Source of the DNA: Pirellulaceae bacterium
Lineage (GTDB): Bacteria; Planctomycetota; Planctomycetia; Pirellulales; Pirellulaceae
Direction of reading: 5' to 3'
Length of the DNA stretch: 7,091 nucleotides
Assembly: GCA_030744095.1 (NCBI GenBank)
Contig: JASLRF010000265.1
Location: forward strand, 1 to 7,091
The notes below the pieces were generated by a model that saw nothing but the letters and a program-made list of their open reading frames with translations, did not search any database and was not told where the DNA came from. Shown piece by piece: positions 6,973-7,091 of this stretch. Within the stretch, counting starts at the first letter, position 1; every line of letters starts with the position of its first letter. The translations under genes and the position numbers were made by a program.

Positions 6973-7091
6973 AGCCATCGTACGTCAAATGCGCGGCTGA
7001 AGGGGGCGAGAGTCTAGCTCGGCCTCTTCGAGAAGGAGAATCGCTTGGTACTGAGGGAGGGGAGCGAGTGAGGTTAGGGGCGGCCGATCAA

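Larger units (their letters stand above)
6671..7091. other. gene-free region upstream of the transporter
   Basis: In these 421 bases I find no reading frame with recognisable protein features. The stretch contains the strong nested palindrome at 6739-6789, a small perfect hairpin at 6870-6885 (CGGTCG/CGACCG, loop ACGG) and a REP-like dyad near 6940-6972. It presumably includes the promoter of the transporter gene, but no -35/-10 pair is convincing. Bases 6980-7091 are purine-rich on the plus strand (runs such as GGGAGGGGAGCGAG), and I see nothing annotatable there. Confidence 0.5.

Noticed and set aside
6829..6978. 49-codon minus-strand frame with a short hydrophobic stretch (ATG at 6978, TGA at 6829)
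   Set aside because: It overlaps the REP-like dyad and the 6870-6885 hairpin, has no Shine-Dalgarno, and resembles no protein I know. More likely noncoding.

Overview
The window looks like a piece of a planctomycete chromosome, most likely Pirellulaceae (Rhodopirellula and relatives). This rests on moderate G+C, weak Shine-Dalgarno usage, a very long POT-type transporter, and an intergenic CTTTCGC…GCGAAAG palindrome of a kind I remember from that group. I could not run a search, so the placement is an inference. All four genes I can support are on the minus strand. The larger plus-strand open frames are antisense shadows.

In transcription order (high to low coordinates): 6671-7091 is a gene-free stretch with a strong nested palindrome and a weaker REP-like dyad. 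4700-6670 encodes a long (656 aa) POT/PTR2-family proton-coupled peptide transporter. 4436-4699 is a 264-base gap with four short stem-loops and the leader of the next gene. 2930-4435 encodes glycogen synthase GlgA, starting at a GTG. Twenty bases later comes 1899-2909, a GalT-family nucleotidyltransferase. After a 191-base gap comes 1-1707, the first 569 codons of a GH57 4-alpha-glucanotransferase or alpha-amylase that runs off the window edge.

The last three genes read as one glycogen/maltodextrin module. GlgA elongates alpha-1,4-glucan from ADP-glucose. The GH57 enzyme rearranges or trims alpha-1,4-glucan. The GalT-like protein interconverts sugar phosphates and nucleotide sugars, and could link glucose-1-phosphate to the nucleotide-sugar pool. 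The peptide transporter shares the strand, but the hairpin-rich gap suggests it is a separate unit.

I see no phage, transposase, CRISPR, tRNA, rRNA or defence genes, and no evident new multi-gene system. The points most worth a second look are the nested palindrome, the hairpin cluster before glgA, the true substrate of the GalT-like enzyme, and the extra segments in the transporter.
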